Shown here piece by piece: positions 1 to 5,636 of a DNA stretch of 12,798 nucleotides. The position numbers and the translations under genes are program-made. Position 1 is the first letter of the stretch; each line of letters starts with the position of its first letter. The notes beneath the pieces were generated by a model, which saw only the letters and a list, made by a program, of their open reading frames with translations, ran no database searches and was not told the origin of the DNA. This DNA comes from Lawsonibacter sp. (lineage in GTDB: Bacteria; Bacillota; Clostridia; Oscillospirales; Oscillospiraceae). Location: NCBI GenBank assembly GCA_022798855.1, contig JAAWNI010000043.1, positions 1 through 12,798 on the forward strand, written 5' to 3'.

Positions 1-76
1 AAATCACAGGAATCCTTTGTGGATTTCAAGATTTTTTAACGCCGCAAGGCGGCAAAAGGCCCATCCAGACGGTCGT

Positions 77-105
77 TTGAGATTGTGAATACAGGTTCTT
101 ATACA
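77..105 (+). promoter_or_regulatory. SigA-type promoter for serA
   Basis: TTGAGA (77-82) and TATACA (100-105) are separated by exactly 17 nt. This is a good housekeeping-type promoter and would start a transcript near 112, giving a leader of about 50 nt before serA. The leader is too short for a T-box and shows no riboswitch-like structure. Positions 1-76 contain no gene, only a short GCCGC-AAG-GCGGC hairpin (41-53) and an imperfect inverted repeat at 1-26 that may be the end of an upstream unit. Confidence 0.65.
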
Positions 106-163
106 AGGCCAGGGGCGCGGTACGCCCTGCACGCCAAACAAACACGGACACGAGGTAATTCAT

Positions 164-1336
164 ATGTATCGTATTAAAACATTGAACAAAATTTCCTCTG
201 TGGGGCTGGCCCGGCTGGACCGGGACCGCTTCCAGGTGGGGGGCGGCGTGGAGAACGAGGACGGCATCCTGGTCCGCTCCGCCCCCATGCACGAGTATGT
301 CTTTCCCGACTCCCTCCGGGCCATCGCCCGGGCGGGGGCGGGCACCAACAACATCCCCATTGACCGCTGTTCCGAGAGCGGGGTAGTGGTGTTCAACACC
401 CCCGGCGCTAACGCCAACGCGGTGAAGGAGCTGGTCATCGCCGCCATGCTGGTGGCTTCCCGGGACATTCTGGGGGGCGCCGACTGGGTGCAGGAGCAGG
501 CCCATACCCCCAAGGTGGACGTGGCCTCCGCCGTGGAAAAGGGCAAATCCGCCTTCGCCGGCCCGGAGCTGTACAAGAAGACGCTGGGCGTCATCGGCCT
601 GGGCGCTATCGGGGCTCTGGTGTGCAACATCGCCCTGGACCTGGGCATGGACGTCTACGGTTACGACCCCTTCCTGTCGGTGGACGCCGCCCTGCGGCTG
701 GACCGCCACGTCCACGTGGTCAAGGAGGTGGATGAGCTGTACAAGGTGTCGGACTACATCACCATCCACATTCCGTACAGCGGCAGCACCAAGGACTTCA
801 TCAACGCCGACGCCATCAGCAAGATGAAGGGCCAGGTGCGGGTGCTCAATCTGGCCCGGGGCGGTCTGGTGAACGACGGCGACATGATCGCCGCGCTGGA
901 GTCCGGCCGGGTGGCCAAATACGTCACCGACTTCCCCGACGACAAGATCACCACGGTGAAAAACGTCATCGCCCTGCCCCACCTGGGGGCTTCCACCCCG
1001 GAGAGCGAGGAGAACTGCGCCGTGATGGCCGCCCGCCAGCTCCGGGACTACCTGCTCAACGGCAACATCACCAATTCCGTCAACCTGCCCAGCGTGGTCC
1101 AGGACTGGAGCGGCATCGCCCGCATCTGCCTTATCCACAAGAACGTGCCCGGAATGCTGACTCAGATCATGGCGGTCCTGTCCGACGACCACATCAACGT
1201 GGAGAACCTGACCAACAAGTCCAAGGACGACTACGCCTACACCATGGTGGACGTAAACACCCGCCTCACCGAGGATGCCGTTGAGGAGCTGCGGGCCATC
1301 TCCAACATGATCCGGGTGCGGGTCTTGAATCACTGA
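164..1336 (+). CDS. serA: D-3-phosphoglycerate dehydrogenase with C-terminal ACT domain
   Basis: This 390-residue enzyme should oxidise 3-phosphoglycerate to 3-phosphohydroxypyruvate with NAD+, the first step of serine synthesis, in the cytosol. The NAD-binding Rossmann motif GLGAIG is at residues 145-150. The family signature ARGGLVND is at 231-238 with the substrate/catalytic Arg232, the acidic stretch TDFPDD is at 255-260, and the catalytic His273 lies in LPHLGASTPE. Residues about 317-390 form one ACT domain, the usual site of serine feedback. The intervening domain of long SerA forms is absent, so this is the short clostridial form. ATG at 164 is preceded by GAGG (152-155). The gene has its own promoter and terminator. 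A 2-hydroxyacid dehydrogenase of another specificity is possible, but ACT plus this architecture strongly favours SerA. Confidence 0.93.
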   Translation: MYRIKTLNKISSVGLARLDRDRFQVGGGVENEDGILVRSAPMHEYVFPDSLRAIARAGAGTNNIPIDRCSESGVVVFNTPGANANAVKELVIAAMLVASRDILGGADWVQEQAHTPKVDVASAVEKGKSAFAGPELYKKTLGVIGLGAIGALVCNIALDLGMDVYGYDPFLSVDAALRLDRHVHVVKEVDELYKVSDYITIHIPYSGSTKDFINADAISKMKGQVRVLNLARGGLVNDGDMIAALESGRVAKYVTDFPDDKITTVKNVIALPHLGASTPESEENCAVMAARQLRDYLLNGNITNSVNLPSVVQDWSGIARICLIHKNVPGMLTQIMAVLSDDHINVENLTNKSKDDYAYTMVDVNTRLTEDAVEELRAISNMIRVRVLNH

Positions 1337-1362
1337 ACCAAATAGCGTCAAAAATCCTCAAG

Positions 1363-1388
1363 GGGACGGCCGCCGGCCGTCCCTTTTT
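1363..1388 (+). terminator. Rho-independent terminator of serA
   Basis: A 9-bp perfect stem, GGGACGGCC (1363-1371) with GGCCGTCCC (1375-1383), closes a 3-nt loop and is followed by TTTTT (1384-1388). It lies 27 nt after the serA stop codon. Confidence 0.9.
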
Positions 1389-1464
1389 GCGGGGTTCGAA
1401 CCCCGCCGCCGGAATCCGCATAGGATGTCAGGGCACTTGAAAGCCCCTCGCAAAGGAGGCTGTT

Positions 1465-2256
1465 ATGGGTTTTGATTTAAAACAGCAGTTCCTCACACAA
1501 AACCAGTGCTATCAGGAGGGCTCCCCCCTCGCCCCCAAGGGGGTCATGGTCCACTCCACCGGGGTGGCCCAGCCCGACCCTATGGTATTTGTCCAGCGGT
1601 GGAACAAGCCCGATGTGGCCAAATGCGTCCACGCCTTTTTGGGCCGGGAACAGATCATCCAGACTCTGCCCTGGACCTTCCGGGGCTGGCACGCCGGCAC
1701 GGGGGCCTCCGGCCGCAGCGCCAACGACACCCACCTGTCCTTTGAGTGCTGCGAGCCCGCCGGCCACACCTATCAGGGCGGCACCATGGTGGGCTACGAC
1801 GTGAAGGCCAACCAGGCGTATTTTGAGGACATCTACCGCAGCGCCGTGGAGCTGACCGCCATGCTGTGCCAAAAGTTTTCCCTTGACCCCCAAAAACCCG
1901 GCGTGGTCATCTGCCACGCCGAGGGCCACAGCCTTGGAATCGCCAGCGGCCACGGCGATGTCCTCCAGTGGTGGCCCAAGCACGGGGCAACCATGGACCA
2001 GTTCCGCCTGGACGTGGCCGCCGCCATGGCGGGAGAGGAGGAGGACATGACCCAGGAACGCTTTGATGAAATGATGAACGACTATCTGGCCCGGCAGGCC
2101 CAGCTCCCGCCCGGCGGCTGGTCCGCCGACGCCCGGAAGTGGGCGGAGGAGAGCGGAGTGGTGGCTGGAGACGGTGGGGGAAATTTCCGCTATCAATCCT
2201 TCGCTTCCCGGGAGGAGATCGTCCAGATGCTCTACCGGCTCAATCAGCCGGACTAG
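1465..2256 (+). CDS. PGRP/amidase_2-type N-acetylmuramoyl-L-alanine amidase with C-terminal SLH-like module
   Basis: This 263-residue protein is predicted to cut the amide bond between N-acetylmuramic acid and L-alanine in peptidoglycan. The amidase_2 core spans about residues 20-185: VMVHSTG carries the first probable zinc ligand (His30), GWHAGTGASGRSAND (75-88) is the substrate-pocket segment, FE at 93-94 follows, and HGDVLQWWPKHG (163-174) supplies His163 and probably His173 as further ligands. After a Glu-rich linker, residues about 219-258 (WSADARKWAEESG, then REEIVQMLYRL) resemble the short SLH-like wall-binding tail found on endolysins of gut clostridial phages. No signal peptide is visible, which fits a phage-type lysin. 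AAGGAGG (1454-1460) precedes ATG 1465. No holin, portal or integrase gene is nearby, so it is either a domesticated lysin or a host wall enzyme. The stop codon lies inside the left end of a palindromic repeat. Confidence 0.85.
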   Translation: MGFDLKQQFLTQNQCYQEGSPLAPKGVMVHSTGVAQPDPMVFVQRWNKPDVAKCVHAFLGREQIIQTLPWTFRGWHAGTGASGRSANDTHLSFECCEPAGHTYQGGTMVGYDVKANQAYFEDIYRSAVELTAMLCQKFSLDPQKPGVVICHAEGHSLGIASGHGDVLQWWPKHGATMDQFRLDVAAAMAGEEEDMTQERFDEMMNDYLARQAQLPPGGWSADARKWAEESGVVAGDGGGNFRYQSFASREEIVQMLYRLNQPD

Positions 2257-2420
2257 GCGCTGTTTGAACAATAGAAATATGCCCAACGGCGAGAAATTTT
2301 TTCGCCAGACGAAGCCAATTTGACGCGGGAATACTGGATGTATTTCAAGGGAAATTGGCAAAGCATGGCGGAAAAAGAGCCGGCGTTTGGGCATGTTGAC
2401 ATTTTTCAAACAAGCCCTAG
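2253..2420. repeat. Palindromic interspersed repeat, copy A (complete)
   Basis: This 168-bp element has imperfect terminal inverted repeats: the left CTAGGCGCTGTTTG (2253-2266) matches the complement of the right CAAACAAGCCCTAG (2407-2420). The arms continue to pair inward (ATGCCCAACGGCG near 2280 against CGCCGGC...TTTGGGCAT near 2380), so the whole element can fold into one long hairpin. The loop region contains GGAATACTGGATGTATT (2327-2343), which recurs in copy C at the right end of the window. There is no internal ORF. It looks like a non-autonomous mobile repeat (MITE-like) or a REP-type palindrome. Its left end overlaps the last codon and stop of the amidase gene. Confidence 0.8.
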
Positions 2421-2423
2421 AAA
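2396..2423 (+). promoter_or_regulatory. Outward-facing promoter-like sequence at right end of repeat copy A
   Basis: A perfect -35 box TTGACA (2396-2401) lies inside the right arm of the repeat. It is 16 nt from TAGAAA (2418-2423), a 4/6 match to TATAAT that begins with the last base of the element. The spacer is the terminal inverted repeat itself. Activity is uncertain because the -10 box is poor. Confidence 0.4.
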
Positions 2424-2450
2424 AAACGGCCGGAGGGAAACCTCCGGCCG
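2421..2450 (-). terminator. Minus-oriented intrinsic terminator-like hairpin
   Basis: A perfect 10-bp stem, CGGCCGGAGG (2427-2436) with CCTCCGGCCG (2441-2450), is closed by a GAAA tetraloop. On the minus strand it is followed by six T (2426-2421), as in a textbook terminator. No minus-strand gene lies upstream to need it. On the plus strand it has no T tract. A second stem, GGCCGG (2446-2451) with CCGGCC (2458-2463), shares bases with it, so the two hairpins exclude each other. Confidence 0.5.
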
Positions 2451-2463
2451 GCTATAACCGGCC

Positions 2464-2558
2464 TTGGAGGGCAAATTTCCCTTGGGAACATAGAATGAAA
2501 TAGCCCGCCGGCTAAACGCCGTTTGAAAAGGCGTATTGGCATTTTCCAAACAAGCCCT
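2464..2558. repeat. Palindromic interspersed repeat, copy B (decayed, 5' part replaced)
   Basis: The last 18 bases (2541-2558) match the right end of copy A (2401-2418) at 17 of 18 positions. Further left, GGCAAATTT (2470-2478) followed by GAACATAGAATGAAAT aligns with the family's GGCAAATTTT...GGAATACTGGATGTATT loop region. The left arm is not recognisable and its place is taken by the GC-rich hairpin at 2427-2450. The copy lies in the same orientation as copy A. Confidence 0.6.
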
Positions 2559-2563
2559 ATACA
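2536..2563 (+). promoter_or_regulatory. Promoter for the Cys/Pro-rich gene, with the -35 box supplied by repeat copy B
   Basis: TTGGCA (2536-2541, 5/6 to TTGACA) and TATACA (2558-2563, 4/6) are 16 nt apart. The -35 box and the spacer are repeat sequence; the -10 box starts at the repeat's terminal T and continues into unique DNA. Transcription would start near 2570, about 28 nt before the next gene's ATG. Confidence 0.55.
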
Positions 2564-2598
2564 TCCAATCTACTCGATGAGCAAAGGAGCATTGAACT

Positions 2599-3426
2599 AT
2601 GGAACTTAAAGTAAACCGTCCCGCCCTGGCGGGGCAGGACATTGATCCGGACGCCTTTCAGCGGGTCTGGAACCGGGTGATGCCCGGAGAACCCAGCCCC
2701 CGCGCGGAGTCCTCCACCGCCATCCCTCCCACAGCCCGGCCTGCGGAGCCCTCCGTGCCGGCCCAGGAGGTCCCCACCTGCCCGGCGGACGCCTCCCCCG
2801 GCCTGCCCCAGGTCCCCGTCTGTGGCAATACCCCCTCCGATCTGCCCCAGGTCCCGGACTGTCCGGCGGACACCACGCCGGACCTGCCCGCTGTCCCCGA
2901 CTGCCCCTCCATGCCGGAATGCCCCAGCTGCCCGGAGTGCCCCTCCTGCCCCGACTGCCCCAACTGTCCGGAACAGCCCGTCCCCCCCAGCCTTCCCGAA
3001 ATCCCCGCCCTGTGCCTGGGCGAAGCTTCCCAGGGAGACAGCCAGCAGCTGGAGGAGCTGATGTCCCTGGCCCAGACCGGCGCGGCGGCCACCCGCGCCC
3101 TGGCCCGCCGGGCCAGCGGCTCCTATGCCAAGACGCTGGCCTCCCTGGCCGCCGACCACAGGCTGGCCTTCCGCCGGCTGTCCGCCGCCTACTTTCTCAT
3201 CACCGGCAGGCGCTACACCCCCAAATGCGCCCCTATCTCCCTGCCCCCCTCCCTGGCGCTGGCCCTCCGGCAGCAGTTCGTCTGGGAGCAGCGATGGGAG
3301 CAGGTCAACAGCCAGGCCGCTCAGGCCACCGCCGATCCCTGCCTGGAAGCACTGTATTCGGAGCTGGCTCAGGAGGGCGCCTTACACGCCGGAGTCATCC
3401 GCTCCATTTTGGAGCAGATGGCTTGA
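2599..3426 (+). CDS. Cys/Pro-repeat protein with degenerate ferritin-like C-terminal domain
   Basis: The protein has 275 residues in three parts. Residues 1-30 contain AFQRVWNRVMPG, a short motif I associate with clostridial ferritin-like proteins. Residues about 55-135 are a Pro/Cys-rich, presumably unfolded segment whose core CPSCPECPSCPDCPNC (108-123) puts a cysteine at every third position; ten cysteines lie between 61 and 123. Residues about 148-275 resemble a ferritin-like four-helix domain (RALARRASGS, SAAYFLITGRRYTPK, then LAQEGALHAGVIRSILEQM). The ExxH iron motifs I would expect are altered: AADHRLAF stands where AADExxHA is usual, and EGALHA has Gly at the usual Glu. Iron binding at the classical site is therefore doubtful, while the Cys array could bind metal or form disulfides. 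ATG 2599 has AAAGGAG at 2583-2589. A terminator follows. The cellular role is unknown; a structural or coat-type role is only a guess. Confidence 0.8.
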   Translation: MELKVNRPALAGQDIDPDAFQRVWNRVMPGEPSPRAESSTAIPPTARPAEPSVPAQEVPTCPADASPGLPQVPVCGNTPSDLPQVPDCPADTTPDLPAVPDCPSMPECPSCPECPSCPDCPNCPEQPVPPSLPEIPALCLGEASQGDSQQLEELMSLAQTGAAATRALARRASGSYAKTLASLAADHRLAFRRLSAAYFLITGRRYTPKCAPISLPPSLALALRQQFVWEQRWEQVNSQAAQATADPCLEALYSELAQEGALHAGVIRSILEQMA

Positions 3427-3470
3427 CTTCCCCTCCCTCTTTGGGGTAAACTAGAAATTACCTCCAGCAG

Positions 3471-3499
3471 GGGGCGGCCGCCGCGCCGCCCCATTTTTT
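3471..3499 (+). terminator. Rho-independent terminator after the Cys/Pro-rich gene
   Basis: GGGGCGGC (3471-3478) pairs with GCCGCCCC (3485-3492) over a 6-nt loop and is followed by ATTTTTT (3493-3499). It lies 44 nt past the stop codon. Confidence 0.9.
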
Positions 3500-3559
3500 A
3501 ACATTTTACTTACGGGACGGCCCAAAGGCCCTCCCCCGCCCAAGAAAACGAGGTGCACA

Positions 3560-4486
3560 ATGATCCAAACCTTTGACTTCTCCTATCCCTCCTTTGATAA
3601 ACTCCACACCATCCACGCCCGGAAGTGGGTGCCCGAGGGCAGCCCCCGGGGGGTGGTGCAGATCGTCCACGGCGTGGCGGAGCACATCGGCCGGTATGAC
3701 CCCGTGGCCCGGTTTCTGGCCGCCCGGGGCTATGTGGTGTGCGGCGAGGACCACCTGGGCCACGGCCTGACCGCCGGGGGCAAGTTTGGATACTTCGGCC
3801 CCAAAAACGGCTGGAATCTGGTGGCCCGGGATGTCCGCCGCCTGCGGGAGCTGGAGGGGGAGCGCCACCCCGGCCTTCCCTATGTCATCCTGGGCCACTC
3901 TATGGGCTCCTTCCTCACCCGGACCTACCTGATCCGCTGGCCAGGGACGGTGGACGCCGCCGTCCTGTCGGGCACGGGCCAGGAGTCCGCCGCCGCCGTG
4001 GCCTCCTGCAAGGCCCTGACCGGCACACTCTGCAAGCTCAGGGGCCCCGACTATGTGAGCAAGACAGTAAACGGCCTGTCCCTGGGGGCCTACAACAAAG
4101 CCTTCAAGCCCAACCGCACCTCCTCCGACTGGCTCAGCCGGGATGAAGCCATGGTGGACAGCCATCTGGCCGACCCCTTATGTCAGTTCGTACCCACGGT
4201 GTCCATGTTCCGGGACATGATGGGCGGCCTGCAATTCATCGCCGGCCGGAAAAATCTGGCCAAAATGGATAGGGACACTCCAGTCTATTTCCTCTCCGGC
4301 GATCAGGACCCGGTGGGCTCCATGGGGGCCGGGGTGCGGAAGGTGGCGGGGATGTTCCGCGCCGCGGGGTGTAAGGATGTCACCGTCAAGCTCTACCCCG
4401 GCGGACGCCACGAGATGTTTAACGAGATCAACCGCCAGGAGGTCTTTCAGGACCTGCTGGCCTGGCTCGAGGGCAAGCTGGCATAA
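3560..4486 (+). CDS. Alpha/beta hydrolase, monoacylglycerol lipase/lysophospholipase type
   Basis: This 308-residue serine hydrolase belongs to the Hydrolase_4 (PldB/monoglyceride lipase) group and should hydrolyse monoacylglycerols, lysophospholipids or related esters. The oxyanion-hole HG is at 37-38 (IVHGVAEH). The GEDHLGHGLT segment at 62-71 is typical of the group. The nucleophile elbow GHSMGS (112-117) gives Ser114, YFLSGDQDPVG gives the acid (probably Asp250), and GGRHEMFNE gives His284. The triad is complete and the length is normal. There is no signal peptide or membrane anchor, so it should be cytosolic. GAGGTG (3550-3555) precedes ATG 3560. The leader (3500-3559) holds an imperfect GC hairpin but no clear promoter. 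It stands alone between two terminators and its true substrate cannot be read from the sequence. Confidence 0.88.
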   Translation: MIQTFDFSYPSFDKLHTIHARKWVPEGSPRGVVQIVHGVAEHIGRYDPVARFLAARGYVVCGEDHLGHGLTAGGKFGYFGPKNGWNLVARDVRRLRELEGERHPGLPYVILGHSMGSFLTRTYLIRWPGTVDAAVLSGTGQESAAAVASCKALTGTLCKLRGPDYVSKTVNGLSLGAYNKAFKPNRTSSDWLSRDEAMVDSHLADPLCQFVPTVSMFRDMMGGLQFIAGRKNLAKMDRDTPVYFLSGDQDPVGSMGAGVRKVAGMFRAAGCKDVTVKLYPGGRHEMFNEINRQEVFQDLLAWLEGKLA

Positions 4487-4516
4487 AAAGGGCCCGCCAA
4501 AACGGCGGGTCCTTAC
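4485..4516. terminator. Bidirectional terminator between converging units
   Basis: A 9-bp stem with one G.T pair (GGGCCCGCC 4490-4498 with GGCGGGTCC 4504-4512) closes a 5-nt loop. On the minus strand it is followed by TTTTT (4489-4485) and on the plus strand by TTACTT. It can end both the hydrolase transcript and the minus-strand membrane-protein operon, whose last stop codon is at 4517. Confidence 0.8.
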
Positions 4517-4933
4517 TTACCCTTTTATTTGTCCCAGCCGGCCCCCCAGAAACAAGGATAGGGCAAGCAGAGTACAATATACCCCCATCAAAATATGATT
4601 CAGCTCATCAAAGCTGAGAAATCCGCCGCCCTTGGGGTAAAGCTGGATATACGGCCCAATGCCCGCCGCCAACAGGACGGCGTATCCCAGCAGCAGGATC
4701 GTGCCACCGTATACCAGCCCCTTGCCGAATGGGTCCTGTCCAGCCCGGGCCAGACACCGCCGCGCCAAAAATCCCAGCAGAAACAGCGCCGGGAACAGCC
4801 CCCACAGCAGAATTTTCATCAGCTCATCGCAGCGGCGGGATACCTCATAGTGGGTATATCCGTCGTTGTATTCGCCGGTCAGGTCCTTTACCAGTCCCAG
4901 AATCTCCATGGGCCAATACCATTTTATTTTCAT
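4517..4933 (-). CDS. Small membrane protein, three predicted helices, unknown function
   Basis: The protein has 138 residues when started at the ATG at 4933; an open frame continues upstream, but this start has GGGGAG (GAAAGGGGAGAAAGCGGC) in front of it and overlaps the previous gene's stop as ATGA. An N-terminal charged stretch of about 38 residues (KIKWYWPMEILGLVKDLTGE...YTHYEVSRR) precedes hydrophobic segments at about 40-57, 73-95 and 112-130. There is no signal peptidase site and no known motif. It is the last gene of a three-cistron unit with 4930-5268 and 5265-5351 and ends at the bidirectional terminator. Base composition is less GC-rich than the metabolic genes around it. I do not recognise the family. 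Confidence 0.7.
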   Translation of the reverse strand: MKIKWYWPMEILGLVKDLTGEYNDGYTHYEVSRRCDELMKILLWGLFPALFLLGFLARRCLARAGQDPFGKGLVYGGTILLLGYAVLLAAGIGPYIQLYPKGGGFLSFDELNHILMGVYCTLLALSLFLGGRLGQIKG

Positions 4934-5268
4934 GCCGCTTTCTCCCCTTTCAAAATCGCGCCAGCTCCCAGCACCAAAGATACGCCCAGGCCCACCCACG
5001 AAACATAGCTTACCATACACATAAAAATCTGGGGAAGGGCACACAGAAGCACCAAAACACCCCAGGCACGCCCGTCTCCCGATTTCCAGCGGCCGCTCCA
5101 GCGGTGGTGCAGCCCTGACAGCCAGGAGAAGAGGGTCAAGGCATGAAACATCATGATATACGGAAATGGATGGTATTGGTCGATATGTTCAAAACCCGCC
5201 GCCAGCCCCAACAGCCCCGCAAACGGCAGAGCGCACAGCCAGAATTTCCGGTCTTTTAACATATTCAT
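4930..5268 (-). CDS. Small membrane protein, about four predicted helices, unknown function
   Basis: The protein has 112 residues from the ATG at 5268, or 110 from the ATG at 5262. The first start overlaps the stop of the upstream 28-residue ORF as ATGA, which suggests translational coupling, but AGAGG (5275-5271) is only 2 nt away from it. For the second start the same AGAGG has a normal 8-nt spacing. Hydrophobic segments lie at about 9-26, 36-53, 68-90 and 91-106, with a basic, Trp-rich loop HHRWSGRWKSGDGR (54-67) between the second and third. The next gene overlaps its stop by 4 nt, so the two membrane proteins are probably made together and may form a complex. I do not recognise the family. 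Confidence 0.7.
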   Translation of the reverse strand: MNMLKDRKFWLCALPFAGLLGLAAGFEHIDQYHPFPYIMMFHALTLFSWLSGLHHRWSGRWKSGDGRAWGVLVLLCALPQIFMCMVSYVSWVGLGVSLVLGAGAILKGEKAA

Positions 5269-5351
5269 GTCCTCTTGCGGTCAACTGAAAATTTGCAAAC
5301 GGCCCACTGGAACAGGATATCCTCCAGCCGTTCCACCCGGTCTTCCTTCAT
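5265..5351 (-). CDS. 28-residue small protein, first cistron of the membrane-protein operon
   Basis: This ORF begins MKEDRVERLEDILF and ends KFSVDRKRT. It has the strongest ribosome binding site of the operon (AAAAAGGAGGGGGCGTC before ATG 5351), lies directly downstream of a good promoter, and its TGA overlaps the next ATG as ATGA. The peptide is highly charged and could form an amphipathic helix; it has one Cys and no membrane segment. It may be a functional small protein or a translated leader that couples translation to the membrane-protein gene. It is easily missed by gene callers. Confidence 0.6.
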   Translation of the reverse strand: MKEDRVERLEDILFQWAVCKFSVDRKRT

Positions 5352-5372
5352 GACGCCCCCTCCTTTTTCCTC

Positions 5373-5401
5373 ACTATAGCAGACTAAAGACGGAGAAACA
5401 A
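5373..5401 (-). promoter_or_regulatory. SigA-type promoter of the small-protein/membrane-protein operon
   Basis: On the minus strand TTGTTT (5401-5396) and TATAGT (5378-5373) are separated by 17 nt. Transcription would start near 5366, leaving a leader of about 15 nt that consists mostly of the ribosome binding site. Confidence 0.7.
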
Positions 5402-5448
5402 GGCATTGGGGATAAGTGGTCGTTTTTCCGGGATAATCGGTCAAAAAA

Positions 5449-5582
5449 GCCCCCCTCTTGGAGGGGGGTGGCGCGGCGGAGCCGTGACGGGGGGGAGTTT
5501 CGATGAAGAAAGGTTGTGTAAAACGCTGTTTTACTCCCTCAGTCACCGCCTGCGGCGGTGCCAGATCCCTCAAAGAGGGAGC
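5449..5582. repeat. MITE-like palindromic repeat with about 49-bp inverted arms
   Basis: The left arm (about 5449-5487, GCCCCCCTCTTGGAGGGGGG then TGGCGCGGCGGAGCCGTGACGG) is an imperfect reverse complement of the right arm (5533-5582, ACTCCCTCAGTCACCGCC then TGCGGCGGTGCC and TCCCTCAAAGAGGGAGC). Each arm also has internal hairpins: CCCCCCTC/GAGGGGGG (5450-5457/5461-5468), CACCGCC/GGCGGTG (5544-5550/5554-5560) and TCCCTC/GAGGGA (5566-5571/5575-5580). The centre of about 45 bp is AT-richer. There is no ORF of its own. It resembles a repeat type I associate with Oscillospiraceae genomes and is unrelated to copies A-C. On the minus strand the left hairpin is followed by GCTTTTTT, so it may also act as a terminator. 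Confidence 0.75.
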
Positions 5583-5604
5583 CGACGATAGAGCGCGACA
5601 AGCT

Positions 5605-5636
5605 GAGAAAAGCCGCTCCGCTGAGCGGCTTTTCTC
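5605..5636. terminator. Palindromic terminator overlapping the birA stop codon
   Basis: A perfect 14-bp stem, GAGAAAAGCCGCTC (5605-5618) with GAGCGGCTTTTCTC (5623-5636), closes a 4-nt loop. The T tract (TTTT) is part of the stem on both strands, so it could work in either direction. The birA TGA (5637-5635) overlaps the end of the stem. Confidence 0.65.

Noticed and set aside
41..53. GCCGC-AAG-GCGGC hairpin upstream of serA as a terminator
   Set aside because: The stem is only 5 bp with no T tract on either downstream side; it also precedes the serA promoter, so it is not a leader structure.
26..1351. 441-codon minus-strand open frame across serA
   Set aside because: It is the antisense shadow of serA; the translation is His/Val/Gly-rich low complexity caused by GC-rich codons, with no family match.
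1389..1413. tRNA 3'-end-like sequence (GGGGTTCGAACCCC followed by a possible acceptor half), which would suggest an attachment site next to the lysin gene
   Set aside because: It is a perfect 18-bp palindrome (1389-1406), but with a proper TTCGAAC loop only three stem pairs remain in register, and no matching 5' acceptor half or D/anticodon arms lie upstream.
2898..2970. Apparent tandem DNA repeat in the Cys/Pro-rich gene, considered as a possible short-repeat array or CRISPR-like feature
   Set aside because: The periodicity is codon-level (CPx triplets) within an intact reading frame; there are no spacers or dyad repeats of CRISPR type.
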